Assembly (NCBI RefSeq): GCF_000733945.1
Contig: NZ_JPOL01000002.1
Location: forward strand, 3,101,001-3,165,000
DNA: 64,000 nt
Origin: Flavimarina sp. Hel_I_48
GTDB lineage: Bacteria > Bacteroidota > Bacteroidia > Flavobacteriales > Flavobacteriaceae
Reading direction: 5' to 3'
Each line of letters starts with the position of its first letter. Within the stretch, counting starts at the first letter, position 1. Made by a program: the position numbers and the translations under genes. Below the pieces are notes generated by a model. The model made no database searches and was not told the DNA's origin. It saw only the letters and a program-made list of their open reading frames with translations. This document shows positions 18,365-27,641 of this stretch, piece by piece.

Positions 18365-19627
18365 CTAATCCTTTCTTACACCAGAAATGGATGTGGATAA
18401 TGCGTTGCCCACGCCGATAAGTTCATCAAAGCGTCCCCCTGGTCTTCTGTAATAGATCAAAACATCATATTCATTTTCGGTCTGCCAGAAATCCCCACTG
18501 ATAGGATTTTGTGGAAGCTGAACGCCCTGAGCGGCAACTATATAGTTATAGTTATAATACCCTTGTTTGAGCAGCAAAGGCAGTTCGTAAATACCAGCTT
18601 CGGCATTGTAATCCATTTTCACGGCATCTTCTATCACATAATTATTGAAATTCCCATTGATATAAACTTCCTGCCCTTCTGGTAACTGCTCGTGCTTTAC
18701 TGCAAAGTGAATCCATGCATATTCAGATTCGGTATCAGGGTTTGTACCCTGTAATGTGCGAATCACAAAATTCCCGTTAATATCTGGATTGTAAGTATAT
18801 ACCTGATCAGCGCGTGTAGGATCCACGTAGAGATAATTGTGGTAGAGGTCTATAAGTTCAATATATTGTACACGATTTGTGGCGGCCCTAACATCTTTGT
18901 TTTCAAAAGCGAAAAATTCATTTCCGGCAAAAAATGAAGCCTGTTCATCATAGCGATATTGAAGTACGTTGCCTATGTAGTATTGAGGGATGAGACCGCC
19001 TATGGTGTTTTGCAGGTCATTGTTTTGTATTAAAAGCGGATAAACCGTTTCCTCTGGATTAATAAGGGGTTCTTCCCCAGAATCTACCTTGAAGTTTACT
19101 ACTTGTTTTTCATCAATAAATTTAAGGTCGCGCGTACGTAGAATTTCTACACCTACGCTTACCTGGGGATCATAGATCATAAACTTTCTGGAAAATACGA
19201 TCTCCTCATCACTGTTGCGAATTTTAAGCATGTAATTGCCAGATTTTGTGAGTGACCGGGTATTTTTATTTGGAATATTTAGTTCGTAATGCGTATAGAT
19301 TTGAAGTGTAGCCAGGGAATTGGTATAATTGAAGATCCTAATATTGTCAAAACCTTCCATGTATTCGGTTTTGGCAAGTACACTGGGAGTCCAGTCTACG
19401 TTGAAATGCTCAATGGTGTAGTAATAATCAGCTTCGTCACCTATAATATCATCAAAACTAATACGTAAATTTTCCCCAAGCCTTAGTAAAGGCAGTTGGC
19501 TTAAAGGTGTATCTCCACGAAATTGAACAGTCTTAATATATGGAGGAGCGGGAATTTCAACTTCGACCTGACCCAGCGAAATAGAGGCAAGCGATAAGAA
19601 AAAACACACAAGTAATGTTGTCTTCAT
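18365..19627 (-). CDS. Type IX secretion system Plug protein (DUF5103)
   Basis: A secreted protein of 420 residues with a signal peptide (LLVCFFLSLASISLGQ) and the beta-rich DUF5103 layout. Proteins of this family were identified as the Plug that seals the periplasmic side of the SprA translocon in Flavobacterium johnsoniae; the assignment rests on family knowledge. Diagnostic segments include IKTVQFRGDTPLSQLPLLRLGE, YYYTIEHFNVDW and a C-terminal Ig-like part with VYINGNFNNY. Together with porT at 3.5 kb this gives two T9SS components in the window, unlinked to the core porKLMN genes. A perfect -7 box lies 20 nt upstream. Confidence 0.83.
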   Translation of the reverse strand: MKTTLLVCFFLSLASISLGQVEVEIPAPPYIKTVQFRGDTPLSQLPLLRLGENLRISFDDIIGDEADYYYTIEHFNVDWTPSVLAKTEYMEGFDNIRIFNYTNSLATLQIYTHYELNIPNKNTRSLTKSGNYMLKIRNSDEEIVFSRKFMIYDPQVSVGVEILRTRDLKFIDEKQVVNFKVDSGEEPLINPEETVYPLLIQNNDLQNTIGGLIPQYYIGNVLQYRYDEQASFFAGNEFFAFENKDVRAATNRVQYIELIDLYHNYLYVDPTRADQVYTYNPDINGNFVIRTLQGTNPDTESEYAWIHFAVKHEQLPEGQEVYINGNFNNYVIEDAVKMDYNAEAGIYELPLLLKQGYYNYNYIVAAQGVQLPQNPISGDFWQTENEYDVLIYYRRPGGRFDELIGVGNALSTSISGVRKD

Positions 19628-19646
19628 AAGATGTTTAAATGGTTTT

Positions 19647-19654
19647 CAAATATA
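19647..19654 (-). promoter_or_regulatory. -7 promoter element for the Plug gene
   Basis: CAAATATA on the plus strand reads TATATTTG on the minus strand, an exact TAnnTTTG match, 20 nt before the ATG at 19627. Confidence 0.6.
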
Positions 19655-19857
19655 GTTAAAATAGAGAAGTTCATACCTACAATGTTTTCGTAGGTAACGG
19701 TTAAGGCTCAAAATCTTATTTAATCCAATGTTTAACATTTTAATTGCCCTAAGATGTGCTTTAACGTACTAAAATTTGTAAATTCGCTCACCCAAAATCC
19801 AATTTATATTTCTCTTAAATGGATAGGGGCGAACAAAAAATTTAACATATTTTTTCT

Positions 19858-21210
19858 ATGTCAAAAGACATTAAGATCAAAAGAGGTCTTGACATCAAAT
19901 TGGTAGGAGAGGCCGAGAAAGTGGTGTCAAACGCTCCCAAGTCAAAAACTTATACGATCAAACCATCCGATCTGCATCTCGTTACTCCAAAGATGATGTT
20001 TAAGGAGGGTGGTACCTTCAACGCTGGTGACCCTATTTTTTATTCCAAATCTGATGAGACAATTAAATTTGTTTCGCCGGTAAGTGGTATACTTAAGGAA
20101 ATTAAAAGGGGTGCAAAGCGTGTGATAACACATATTGTGATCGAAGCTGATGGTAAGGATACGTATGCTGATTATGGCAAAATGGATCCTGCAACTGCAA
20201 ATGCAGAGCAAATCAAACAGCGGTTACTTTCTTCTGGGCTCTGGCCTTTTATCAAGCAGCGTCCTTACGATATTATAGCTGATACAGATGAAGAGCCACG
20301 TGATATATTTATCTCTGGCTACAACAGCGGGCCTTTGGCTCCAGATCTGGAATTGGTGCTAAAAGGGAAAAAGGCCCAGCTTCAGGCTGCGGTCACGGCA
20401 CTTTCTAAACTTACGGAAGGTGCGGTGCATATAGGTGTACCTAAGGGTGTTAATTCTGTTTTTTCTGATCTAAATGATGCTGTGTTGCACGGGGTTTCAG
20501 GACCACATCCTTCTGGGAATGTGGGTACACAAATCAACAAGGTAGGCCCGGTAAATAAAGGTGAAACCGTATGGACGATCAGCGCAGCAGATCTTGTCAT
20601 TATAGGTGAGCATTTATTGACTGGTAAATTCAATCCAGAGCGCATCATAGCTGTGTCTGGATCCTGCATAGAGAAGCCGAAATATTATCGCACAACTTTA
20701 GGGTCTGAAATCGCTACATTTCTGTACGATGCTGGCCTTAAAGATGAAAAGGCGCGTTTGGTTTCAGGAAATGTTCTTACCGGCGAGCGTGTTGCGCCAG
20801 ATGGAAATTTAGGGTATTACCACAATGAATTTGTAGCGATCCCAGAGGGAGATGATTATGAATTTTTTGGTTGGAACAAACCTGTATTCAATAAAATTTC
20901 CCCTACACGTGCACTAACGTTTTCGTGGTTGTCACCAAACAAAAAATATGACCTTGATACCAATACTAATGGTGAGCACCGTGCGTTTGTAGTGACCGGG
21001 ATCTATGAGGAGGTTTTTCCACTGGATATTTTTCCACTTCAGCTTTTAAAAGCTTGTATGGTGGAAGACCTGGATGCGATGGAACAAATGGGTATGTATG
21101 AAGTAGCACCGGAAGATTTTGCGCTCACTGAATTTATATGTATTTCAAAACAGCCCCATCAGGCGATCATTCGCAAAGGGCTTGATCTAATGCAAAAAGA
21201 AATAGGATAA
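19858..21210 (+). CDS. nqrA: Na+-translocating NADH:quinone reductase subunit A
   Basis: Peripheral cytoplasmic subunit of the Na+-NQR complex, 450 residues, normal length. It opens with KIKRGLDIKLVGEAEKVV, typical of NqrA, and contains the Rnf-Nqr barrel-sandwich segment (FKEGGTFNAGDPIFYSKS; FVSPVSGILKEIKRG) and the SLBB-like part. First gene of the nqrABCDEF operon, 7 nt before nqrB. The 230-nt upstream region has no exact -7 match; TAAAATTTG near 19772 is one base too long. Confidence 0.97.
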   Translation: MSKDIKIKRGLDIKLVGEAEKVVSNAPKSKTYTIKPSDLHLVTPKMMFKEGGTFNAGDPIFYSKSDETIKFVSPVSGILKEIKRGAKRVITHIVIEADGKDTYADYGKMDPATANAEQIKQRLLSSGLWPFIKQRPYDIIADTDEEPRDIFISGYNSGPLAPDLELVLKGKKAQLQAAVTALSKLTEGAVHIGVPKGVNSVFSDLNDAVLHGVSGPHPSGNVGTQINKVGPVNKGETVWTISAADLVIIGEHLLTGKFNPERIIAVSGSCIEKPKYYRTTLGSEIATFLYDAGLKDEKARLVSGNVLTGERVAPDGNLGYYHNEFVAIPEGDDYEFFGWNKPVFNKISPTRALTFSWLSPNKKYDLDTNTNGEHRAFVVTGIYEEVFPLDIFPLQLLKACMVEDLDAMEQMGMYEVAPEDFALTEFICISKQPHQAIIRKGLDLMQKEIG

Positions 21211-21217
21211 TATAGCT

Positions 21218-22429
21218 ATGGGTTTTAAAGAAAAAATGAATTCCTTGAAAGAGGAATACAAAGGCAAAAAGATGGCGCCTGCCTTTAATGCGCTGCATAC
21301 GTTTTTATACACTCCTAATGAGACGACTAAAAACGGGTCGCACATAAGGGCTGTGGATGATTTGAAGCGTACGATGAATACCGTTATACTGGCGCTCGTT
21401 CCTGTATTAATATGGGGTATTTTTAATGCGGGTTATCAGTATTATGCAGCTATTGATGCTGCAAATGGGATTATTCGTGAACCTAGTCTTTTAGGTAATT
21501 TCCTTACCTGGGATAATTTTGTAATTGGTGCCTGGACAGTTTTACCCCTGGTGATCGTTTCTTACGCTGTAGGCCTTGGTGTGGAATTTGTCTTTGCTGT
21601 AATAAAAGGCCATGAAGTGGAAGAAGGCTATCTGGTAACCGGAATGCTGGTTCCACTTATCGTTCCTATTGATATTCCATTATGGATGCTTGCAGTTGCT
21701 GTAATCTTTGGTGTTATTATAGGAAAAGAGGTTTTTGGTGGTACGGGAATGAATATCCTTAATCCGGCATTGACCATCAGGGCATTCTTGTTTTTTGCTT
21801 ATCCTACATGGATGAGCGGTGATAAGGTATGGGTACATAATGCGGTAGATCTTGCAGGAACACCAGACGCGATTTCTGGAGAGACAATTTTGGGGACATA
21901 CGCCGCAAATCAGGAACCTATCTACAATACTTTTGATATGTTCTTTGGTTTTATACCAGGTTCTGTTGGGGAAACTTCTACCTTTCTTATTATAATAGGC
22001 GCGTTGTTCCTTATGTTCACTAAAGTAGCAAGCTGGAGGATTATTCTAAGTGCGATTGTAGGGGCTGCGGTAATGGGATTGATTTTTAATGGTGTCGTAG
22101 ATCAGGGTTGGATTACAGAAACCAGTAAATTCTATGGCCTGATGAGTACACCGTTCTGGAAACATTTAATAGTAGGTGGTATTGCTTTTGGTATTACCTA
22201 TATGGCTACAGATCCAGTATCTGGATCACAAACCAATAAAGGTAAATACTGGTATGGTTTTTTAATAGGTTTCTTTTCTATCATGATACGTGTATTTAAT
22301 CCAGCCTATCCTGAAGGCGTGTTTCTTGCAATATTGCTTATGAATGTATTTGCTCCTACCATTGATCATTACGTAGTTCAGGCAAATATCAAAAACCGAA
22401 TGAAGCGTTTAAAATTAAGAACAGCTTAA
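21218..22429 (+). CDS. nqrB: Na+-translocating NADH:quinone reductase subunit B
   Basis: Integral membrane subunit of 403 residues with about ten helices, bearing a covalent FMN and riboflavin and forming part of the sodium path. The stretch PGSVGETST holds the threonine expected to receive FMN from ApbE, by analogy with Vibrio NqrB. GTGMNILNPALTIRAFLFFAYP and YMATDPVSG are typical of the NqrB/RnfD family. It follows nqrA by 7 nt. The apbE gene near 26.6 kb would supply the modification. Confidence 0.97.
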   Translation: MGFKEKMNSLKEEYKGKKMAPAFNALHTFLYTPNETTKNGSHIRAVDDLKRTMNTVILALVPVLIWGIFNAGYQYYAAIDAANGIIREPSLLGNFLTWDNFVIGAWTVLPLVIVSYAVGLGVEFVFAVIKGHEVEEGYLVTGMLVPLIVPIDIPLWMLAVAVIFGVIIGKEVFGGTGMNILNPALTIRAFLFFAYPTWMSGDKVWVHNAVDLAGTPDAISGETILGTYAANQEPIYNTFDMFFGFIPGSVGETSTFLIIIGALFLMFTKVASWRIILSAIVGAAVMGLIFNGVVDQGWITETSKFYGLMSTPFWKHLIVGGIAFGITYMATDPVSGSQTNKGKYWYGFLIGFFSIMIRVFNPAYPEGVFLAILLMNVFAPTIDHYVVQANIKNRMKRLKLRTA

Positions 22430-22442
22430 AAAATATAAAGGC

Positions 22443-23176
22443 ATGGCAAATACAGAAAAAATAGTTATACGGTAATTTTTGCCGTTGTTATGGTTCTTGT
22501 CGTAGGTTCGGTGTTAGCTTTTACCGCTTCTTCCCTGAAACCTACCATTCAGCTCAATGAGAAATTTGAGAAGCAACAAAATATTTTATACGCAATGGGC
22601 GTGAACAGAAATGTGGAAGGCTCTGCAGTTTTTGTTTCTACTGATAGTGTAAAGGATATATTTGACAACTACATAAAAAGGCAGCTAGTTATCCAGGATG
22701 GCCAAATCAATGAAGATCCAGAAGCGTATTTGATTGATTTAAAAAGCCAACTTACTAAAGAAGTAAAAGATCGAAAACTTCCTTTATTTGTTGGTGAAAA
22801 AGATGATAAGGATTATTATATAATTCCTATGTATGGTAAAGGCCTTTGGGATGCGATTTGGGGATTTATTGCCCTGGACGAAAACTTTGTAGTGCAGGGG
22901 GTTTACTTTGATCACAAAGGAGAGACCCCCGGACTTGGGGCGAACATAAAGCAGCGTTATTTTATGGATGATTTTACCGGGGAAGAAATTATGGATGATA
23001 CCAAATATGGTGGTATTTCTGTGGCAAAAGGTAATAATGATCCTCTTAATGAACGTAAGGATGATGGTAAAGTTGATGCCCTTGCTGGTGCTACCATTAC
23101 CGGCAACGGGGTGACTGCGATGATAAACAGTACCGTTAAATTATACATACCTTACATTAAAGATTTAAAAATATAA
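22443..23176 (+). CDS. nqrC: Na+-translocating NADH:quinone reductase subunit C, with apparent frameshift near the start
   Basis: Membrane-anchored subunit carrying a covalent FMN. The intact reading frame runs from an internal ATG at 22490 (228 residues). It includes the flavin-attachment motif DALAGAT (Thr202 in that numbering) and the GETPGLGANI region. The expected start is the ATG at 22443, 13 nt after nqrB, but it reads MANTEKIVIR and stops. Adding one A to the A6 run at 22456-22461 would give MANTEKNSYTVIFAVV joined in frame to the rest, restoring the N-terminal membrane helix. No other ATG, GTG or TTG lies between the in-frame stop at 22436 and 22490. Either a homopolymer sequencing error, a real deletion, or slippage-decoded. 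Confidence 0.9.
22456..22461 (+). other. A6 homopolymer at the nqrC frameshift
   Basis: Six A residues between G22455 and T22462. The conserved N-terminus requires seven (GAA AAA AAT AGT). This is the point where the start codon at 22443 and the downstream nqrC frame go out of register. Confidence 0.75.
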
Positions 23177-23179
23177 ATA

Positions 23180-23827
23180 ATGGCAATACTATCTAAAAAA
23201 GATCAAGGCCTACTATTAGACCCGCTAGCTGACAATAACCCGATAACAATTCAGGTATTGGGAATATGCTCTGCACTTGCGATTACCGCCCAGTTGAAAG
23301 CCTCTATAGTGATGGCACTTTCCGTAATGTTCGTGCTGGCCATGGGGAATGTTGTAATCTCCCTCATGCGGAATATTATTCCTTCTAAAATAAGGATTAT
23401 TGTACAGTTGATCGTGGTTGCCGCTTTGGTAATTATCGTTGATCAGGTTCTCAAAGCATTTGCTTACGAACTCAGTAAAGCGCTTTCTGTATTTATTGGT
23501 TTGATTATTACCAACTGTATAATAATGGGACGTTTTGAGGCATTTGCCCTTGGTAACGGTCCATGGAGATCTTTTCTTGATGGCATAGGTAATGCCGCGG
23601 GTTATGGGTTGATTCTTATAATTGTGGGATTCTTCAGGGAACTTTTGGGATCAGGTACGTTATTGGGTTTTCAAATACTGGGAGACCCTATCCAGAAAAC
23701 AGGATTGTATGCTTTAGGTTATGAAGATAATGGTTTCATGTTATTGTCTCCAATGGCCTTGATCGTCGTGGGTATTATTATCTGGGTACAGCGTTCAAGA
23801 AATTCAAAATTAATAGAAGAAAATTAA
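23180..23827 (+). CDS. nqrD: Na+-translocating NADH:quinone reductase subunit D
   Basis: Integral membrane subunit of 215 residues with six helices, homologous to NqrE and to RnfE. Typical stretches are LDPLADNNPITIQVLGICSALA and NCIIMGRFEAFALGNGPW, including the paired half-helix cysteine (TNCI) that helps bind the intramembrane iron cluster shared with NqrE. It starts 3 nt after the nqrC stop. Confidence 0.97.
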   Translation: MAILSKKDQGLLLDPLADNNPITIQVLGICSALAITAQLKASIVMALSVMFVLAMGNVVISLMRNIIPSKIRIIVQLIVVAALVIIVDQVLKAFAYELSKALSVFIGLIITNCIIMGRFEAFALGNGPWRSFLDGIGNAAGYGLILIIVGFFRELLGSGTLLGFQILGDPIQKTGLYALGYEDNGFMLLSPMALIVVGIIIWVQRSRNSKLIEEN

Positions 23828-23895
23828 ATAGATAAATAAGCTCCTTCTGGAGAATACCTCTAGGTTGATGGGTTTAATTCTTATATCTTAAAAAA

Positions 23896-24639
23896 ATGGA
23901 ACACGTAGAATTGTTTTTTAAGTCGATTTTTATAGACAACATGGTTTTTGCAACGTTCCTTGGGATGTGCTCTTATCTTGCTGTTTCTAAAAAGGTATCT
24001 ACTGCGGTAGGCCTTGGCGCAGCGGTTATTTTTGTACTTGCCGTAACTGTACCCATGAACTGGTTACTTGATCAATATGTATTAAGACCAGGTGCTTTGG
24101 AATGGTTGGGTCCAGAATACGCAGAATATGATCTTAGCTTCTTATCCTTCATCCTTTTTATCGCTACCATCGCAACAATGGTACAGTTGGTTGAGATTGT
24201 TGTTGAAAAATTTGCTCCTTCACTATATACTTCATTAGGGATATTTTTACCTCTTATTGCAGTGAATTGCGCCATCTTAGGTGGTTCATTGTTCATGCAG
24301 TCTAGGGATATCGCAACTTTTGGGTTGGCATTTAATTATGGTATAAGTTCAGGTATTGGTTGGTTTCTGGCGATTTTAGCTATAGCCGCAATTCGCGAAA
24401 AAATTCGTTATTCTAATGTTCCTGCACCCTTACGTGGTTTAGGGATTACCTTCATTATTACCGGTCTTATGGCGATTGGTTTTATGAGTTTTGGCGGTAT
24501 GTTAACCGGTGGTGGCGACACAGATGAAGATGCTACAGAAGAGCTTATGACCCCACAAGGTGAGGTTTCCAATGAAGCTACGGATGAAGAGCCCATCGCA
24601 GAAGTTAGCTTAAAAGACAAACAACAAATAAATAATTAG
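23896..24639 (+). CDS. nqrE: Na+-translocating NADH:quinone reductase subunit E, with acidic C-terminal extension
   Basis: Integral membrane subunit of 247 residues. The first ~205 residues are the standard six-helix NqrE/RnfA fold with the cluster-binding cysteines in [10 protein letters not shown] and [12 protein letters not shown]. The last ~43 residues (after FGGMLTGGG) are a polar, strongly acidic tail ([16 protein letters not shown]) absent from Vibrio NqrE (about 198 residues). I believe such tails occur in other Bacteroidota. The gap to nqrD is 68 nt, the longest in the operon. Confidence 0.96.
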   Translation: MEHVELFFKSIFIDNMVFATFLGMCSYLAVSKKVSTAVGLGAAVIFVLAVTVPMNWLLDQYVLRPGALEWLGPEYAEYDLSFLSFILFIATIATMVQLVEIVVEKFAPSLYTSLGIFLPLIAVNCAILGGSLFMQSRDIATFGLAFNYGISSGIGWFLAILAIAAIREKIRYSNVPAPLRGLGITFIITGLMAIGFMSFGGMLTGGGDTDEDATEELMTPQGEVSNEATDEEPIAEVSLKDKQQINN

Positions 24640-24642
24640 ACT

Positions 24643-25950
24643 ATGTTTTTAGCAGCAAGTACCGTAGGTGTTGTAGCGGCAACAGTGGTGTCATTTCTGG
24701 CGCTTACCCTAATTCTGGTAGCTCTTTTGCTTTTCGCGAAAGAAAAATTATCCCCATCTGGGCCTGTAAAAATTACTATTAACGGGGAAAAGGAAATAGA
24801 AGTTGAATCTGGTAGTTCTTTGCTTTCTACCCTGGGTGGAAAGAAAGTATTTCTTCCTTCTGCTTGCGGTGGGGGTGGTACCTGTATTCAATGTGAGTGT
24901 CATGTTCTTGAAGGTGGTGGCGAGGCCCTACCTACGGAAACCCCTCATTTTACTCGTAAAGAACTTGCCAGTGGAGCCCGTCTTGCTTGTCAGGTAAAGG
25001 TAAAACAGGATATGAACATAACCATTCCCGAAGAAGTTTTCGGTATAAAGAAATGGGAAGGAACGGTCGTTCGAAATTATAATGTCGCTTCTTTTATTAA
25101 GGAATTTGTAGTGGAGATCCCAGAGGATATGAACTACAAAGCGGGAGGATATATTCAGATTGAGATTCCAGAATGTGAGATCAAATTTGGGGATATTGAC
25201 ATTACGGCGCATCCTGAAGAACACGACGATCCTAAGAAATTTCAAGAGGAGTGGGATAAATTTGGTTTATGGCCATTAACCATGAAAAACAACGAAGTTG
25301 TTGAACGTGCTTATTCTATGGCTTCTTATCCTGCTGAAGGTCGTGAGATTATGTTAAATGTTCGTATTGCCACGCCACCATGGGATCGCGCCAAGAACCA
25401 GTGGATGGCAGTCAATCCAGGAATTGCTTCTTCTTATATATTTAGCCGAAAAGAAGGCGATAAAGTAACGATTTCTGGTCCTTATGGAGAATTTTTTATA
25501 AATCCTTCTGAGTCTGAAATGCTATACGTAGGTGGTGGAGCAGGTATGGCGCCCATGCGTTCTCATTTGTATCACTTGTTCAAAACCCTGCAAACAGGTC
25601 GTAAAGTAACCTATTGGTACGGTGGTCGTTCTAAGCGTGAATTGTTCTATCTGGAACATTTTAGACAGCTGGACCGTGATTTTGAAAATTTCAATTTCTA
25701 TTTAGTGCTTTCAGAACCTCTTGAGGAAGATAACTGGAAAGTAAAAGAAGATATTGATGGGGATGGCGACGGTTTTGTTGGTTTTGTGCACAATGCTGTT
25801 ATCGACCAATATTTAAGTAAGCACGAGTCCCCAGAAGATATTGAACTTTATTTTTGTGGACCTCCATTAATGAACAAAGCCGTTCAAAAAATGGGTGAAG
25901 ACTATGGTATTCCAGATGAGAATATTCGTTTTGATGATTTTGGTGGATAA
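24643..25950 (+). CDS. nqrF: Na+-translocating NADH:quinone reductase subunit F
   Basis: The NADH-oxidising entry subunit, 435 residues. It has an N-terminal membrane helix, a 2Fe-2S ferredoxin domain with Cys75-X5-Cys81-X2-Cys84-X31-Cys116 (the same spacing as Vibrio NqrF), an FAD domain (RAYSMASYP) and an NADH domain (YVGGGAGMAPMRSHL; ELYFCGPPLMNKAV). It ends in the usual FDDFGG. It starts 3 nt after nqrE and closes the core operon, followed by a terminator. Confidence 0.97.
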   Translation: MFLAASTVGVVAATVVSFLALTLILVALLLFAKEKLSPSGPVKITINGEKEIEVESGSSLLSTLGGKKVFLPSACGGGGTCIQCECHVLEGGGEALPTETPHFTRKELASGARLACQVKVKQDMNITIPEEVFGIKKWEGTVVRNYNVASFIKEFVVEIPEDMNYKAGGYIQIEIPECEIKFGDIDITAHPEEHDDPKKFQEEWDKFGLWPLTMKNNEVVERAYSMASYPAEGREIMLNVRIATPPWDRAKNQWMAVNPGIASSYIFSRKEGDKVTISGPYGEFFINPSESEMLYVGGGAGMAPMRSHLYHLFKTLQTGRKVTYWYGGRSKRELFYLEHFRQLDRDFENFNFYLVLSEPLEEDNWKVKEDIDGDGDGFVGFVHNAVIDQYLSKHESPEDIELYFCGPPLMNKAVQKMGEDYGIPDENIRFDDFGG

Positions 25951-25990
25951 GTATTTGATGTAAGAATTATCTTTTAATCACAATTTTGAT

Positions 25991-26023
25991 AAAAAAACCG
26001 ATGCCTTTGCATCGGTTTTTTTT
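25991..26023. terminator. Terminator after nqrF
   Basis: AAAAAAACCGATGC and GCATCGGTTTTTTT pair around a 4-nt loop, 40 nt past the nqrF stop. The rest of 25951-26276 is AT-rich spacer with no gene apart from the promoter at its end. Confidence 0.9.
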
Positions 26024-26264
26024 GTTTTACTATCAGGTTTATGTGGAATCCAATTTATTGTATTAAAGGTATGATTGAACTTTTAAAAAAATTAAATAGA
26101 TCGATTCTATTCTGATAATATTGAATAAATTCATCTTAGAATGCCGTTTCATATTTTGAGTATATTTCTACCCTAAAACAGCCCTTTTAACCTTTAAATG
26201 TTTAAAATCACGCCAAATTATTAGGTTTTAGATATAGTTTTTAAATCTATAGAAAGTACTTGTT

Positions 26265-26272
26265 TATCTTTG
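26265..26272 (+). promoter_or_regulatory. -7 promoter element for the small gene-apbE pair
   Basis: TATCTTTG matches TAnnTTTG and ends only 4 nt before the ATG at 26277. With the usual -7 spacing, transcription would begin at or just inside the start codon, implying a leaderless message. Confidence 0.6.
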
Positions 26273-26276
26273 CAAG

Positions 26277-26639
26277 ATGTCTGAAGAACTAACAAAACAA
26301 GAGTTACACAACTTAGCGATGAATATTGTAGGCAAAGACCTGGAGGATCAAGGCTATGAATTTCTTGGGGTGAACTCAAAGCTTAAAAAAGATCCCCAAT
26401 TTGTCGCATTGAAAGATAAAATACTTCATTTTGTTATTGTTCGTGCTAAATCATATCCTGATGATGCTAACGCATATGATCCCGTTTTTATGCAAACCAT
26501 AAAGCAACATGCCGATAAATTTGAGGCAAAAACTTTTTATGCCGGCGTAGGTTTGGGTAATGCAATTGATTATGGCAAACCAGTATTGAAGGGATCAGAT
26601 TATTCCGTTGTTTATAATGGATTACAGCCTATTTTATGA
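26277..26639 (+). CDS. Small conserved protein of the nqr-apbE region, function unknown
   Basis: A soluble 120-residue protein I recognise only as a Bacteroidota neighbour of nqrF and apbE, sometimes labelled by position as an NqrF subunit. It has no iron-sulfur cysteines (no Cys at all), flavin motif or membrane helix, so that label is not supported. The predicted fold is mixed: a helical start (LTKQELHNLAMNIVGKDLEDQ) and a central strand (KILHFVIVRAKSYP). Its stop overlaps the apbE start by 4 nt (ATGA), suggesting coupled translation. A role in NQR or flavin maturation is inference from position. Confidence 0.8.
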   Translation: MSEELTKQELHNLAMNIVGKDLEDQGYEFLGVNSKLKKDPQFVALKDKILHFVIVRAKSYPDDANAYDPVFMQTIKQHADKFEAKTFYAGVGLGNAIDYGKPVLKGSDYSVVYNGLQPIL

Positions 26640-27634
26640 GATATTTCCTTTTACTTTTTATTTTTATTTCCTGTGTTGAAAAAGATGCTACTGAACTTCG
26701 GTCTTTCAACGGTGAAGCACTGGGCACGGGATATACTGTTCAGTTTTACAGCGATCATCAATTCCCGGTACAACAGCGTTTTGATTCGGTAATTGCAGCG
26801 ATCAACCAGTCCATGAGTACGTATATTCCTGATTCTGATATTTCACGTATTAATACTGGCGATACCACAGTTGTTGTTGATGCTATGTTTAAGGAAGTGC
26901 TTTCCCAGTCGCGTAAGGTATATAAAGCTACAGAGGGGTATTATGATCCCACTGTTGGTATATTGGTCAATGCTTATGGATTTGGTCCAGAGAAGCCTTT
27001 GAAACAATTAGATAAACATATTCTGGATTCTTTAGAACAGTATGTAGGTTTAGATGAAATAAAACTTACTCCGGAAGGGCGGATACGTAAAGAAAATAGT
27101 TCGGTTTATATTGATTTTAATAGTATTGCAAAGGGCTACTGCATTGATAGGGTAGGAGTAATGTTAGAAGAAAGTGGGGTAAAGGACTATCTTATAGAAA
27201 TGGGTGGTGAATTACGGGCGCGAGGTAAAAATATAGAACGAAAAAGTCCATGGAAGGTGGGAATTGAAAATATCAACGCGCCCATTGAAGACCGAACCTA
27301 TACTAAAATTGTAGCGCTGACGGATCGAGGGATGGCCGGCTCTGGTAATTATAGGAAATTTAGGATAGATTCTACCACGGGAGCGCACTACGTACATACC
27401 GTAAATCCACTTACCGGTCTGGCCGAAAAAACGGATGTGCTCAGTGCGACGATAATTGCGCCCACTTGTGCTGTTGCAGACGCTTACGCGACGGCTTGCA
27501 TGGCAATGGGATTGGAGCGCTCTAAGAAGGTACTGGAGAACCTTAAAGATGTTGACGCGTACTTACTCTATGCTACTGGAGATACTACGGCCATTTATAT
27601 GTCTAAAGGTTTTAGTCAATATATAGAGGAATAA
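26636..27634 (+). CDS. apbE: FAD:protein FMN transferase ApbE
   Basis: A periplasm-facing lipoprotein of 332 residues that transfers FMN from FAD to a threonine of target proteins, here most likely NqrB and NqrC. A short signal sequence ends in a lipobox (IFISC). Core motifs are LGTGYTVQFYSD, YDPTVGILVNAYGFGP, YIDFNSIAKGYCIDRV, YLIEMGGELRARG and HTVNPLTG, with the metal-binding segment VADAYATACMAMG. Translationally coupled to the preceding gene, and convergent with the methyltransferase gene only 7 nt away. Confidence 0.95.
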   Translation: MRYFLLLFIFISCVEKDATELRSFNGEALGTGYTVQFYSDHQFPVQQRFDSVIAAINQSMSTYIPDSDISRINTGDTTVVVDAMFKEVLSQSRKVYKATEGYYDPTVGILVNAYGFGPEKPLKQLDKHILDSLEQYVGLDEIKLTPEGRIRKENSSVYIDFNSIAKGYCIDRVGVMLEESGVKDYLIEMGGELRARGKNIERKSPWKVGIENINAPIEDRTYTKIVALTDRGMAGSGNYRKFRIDSTTGAHYVHTVNPLTGLAEKTDVLSATIIAPTCAVADAYATACMAMGLERSKKVLENLKDVDAYLLYATGDTTAIYMSKGFSQYIEE

Positions 27635-27641
27635 GATTGAT

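Noticed and set aside
26277..26639. Second copy of NqrF
   Set aside because: No iron-sulfur cysteines, FAD or NADH motifs; the true nqrF with all motifs is at 24643-25950.
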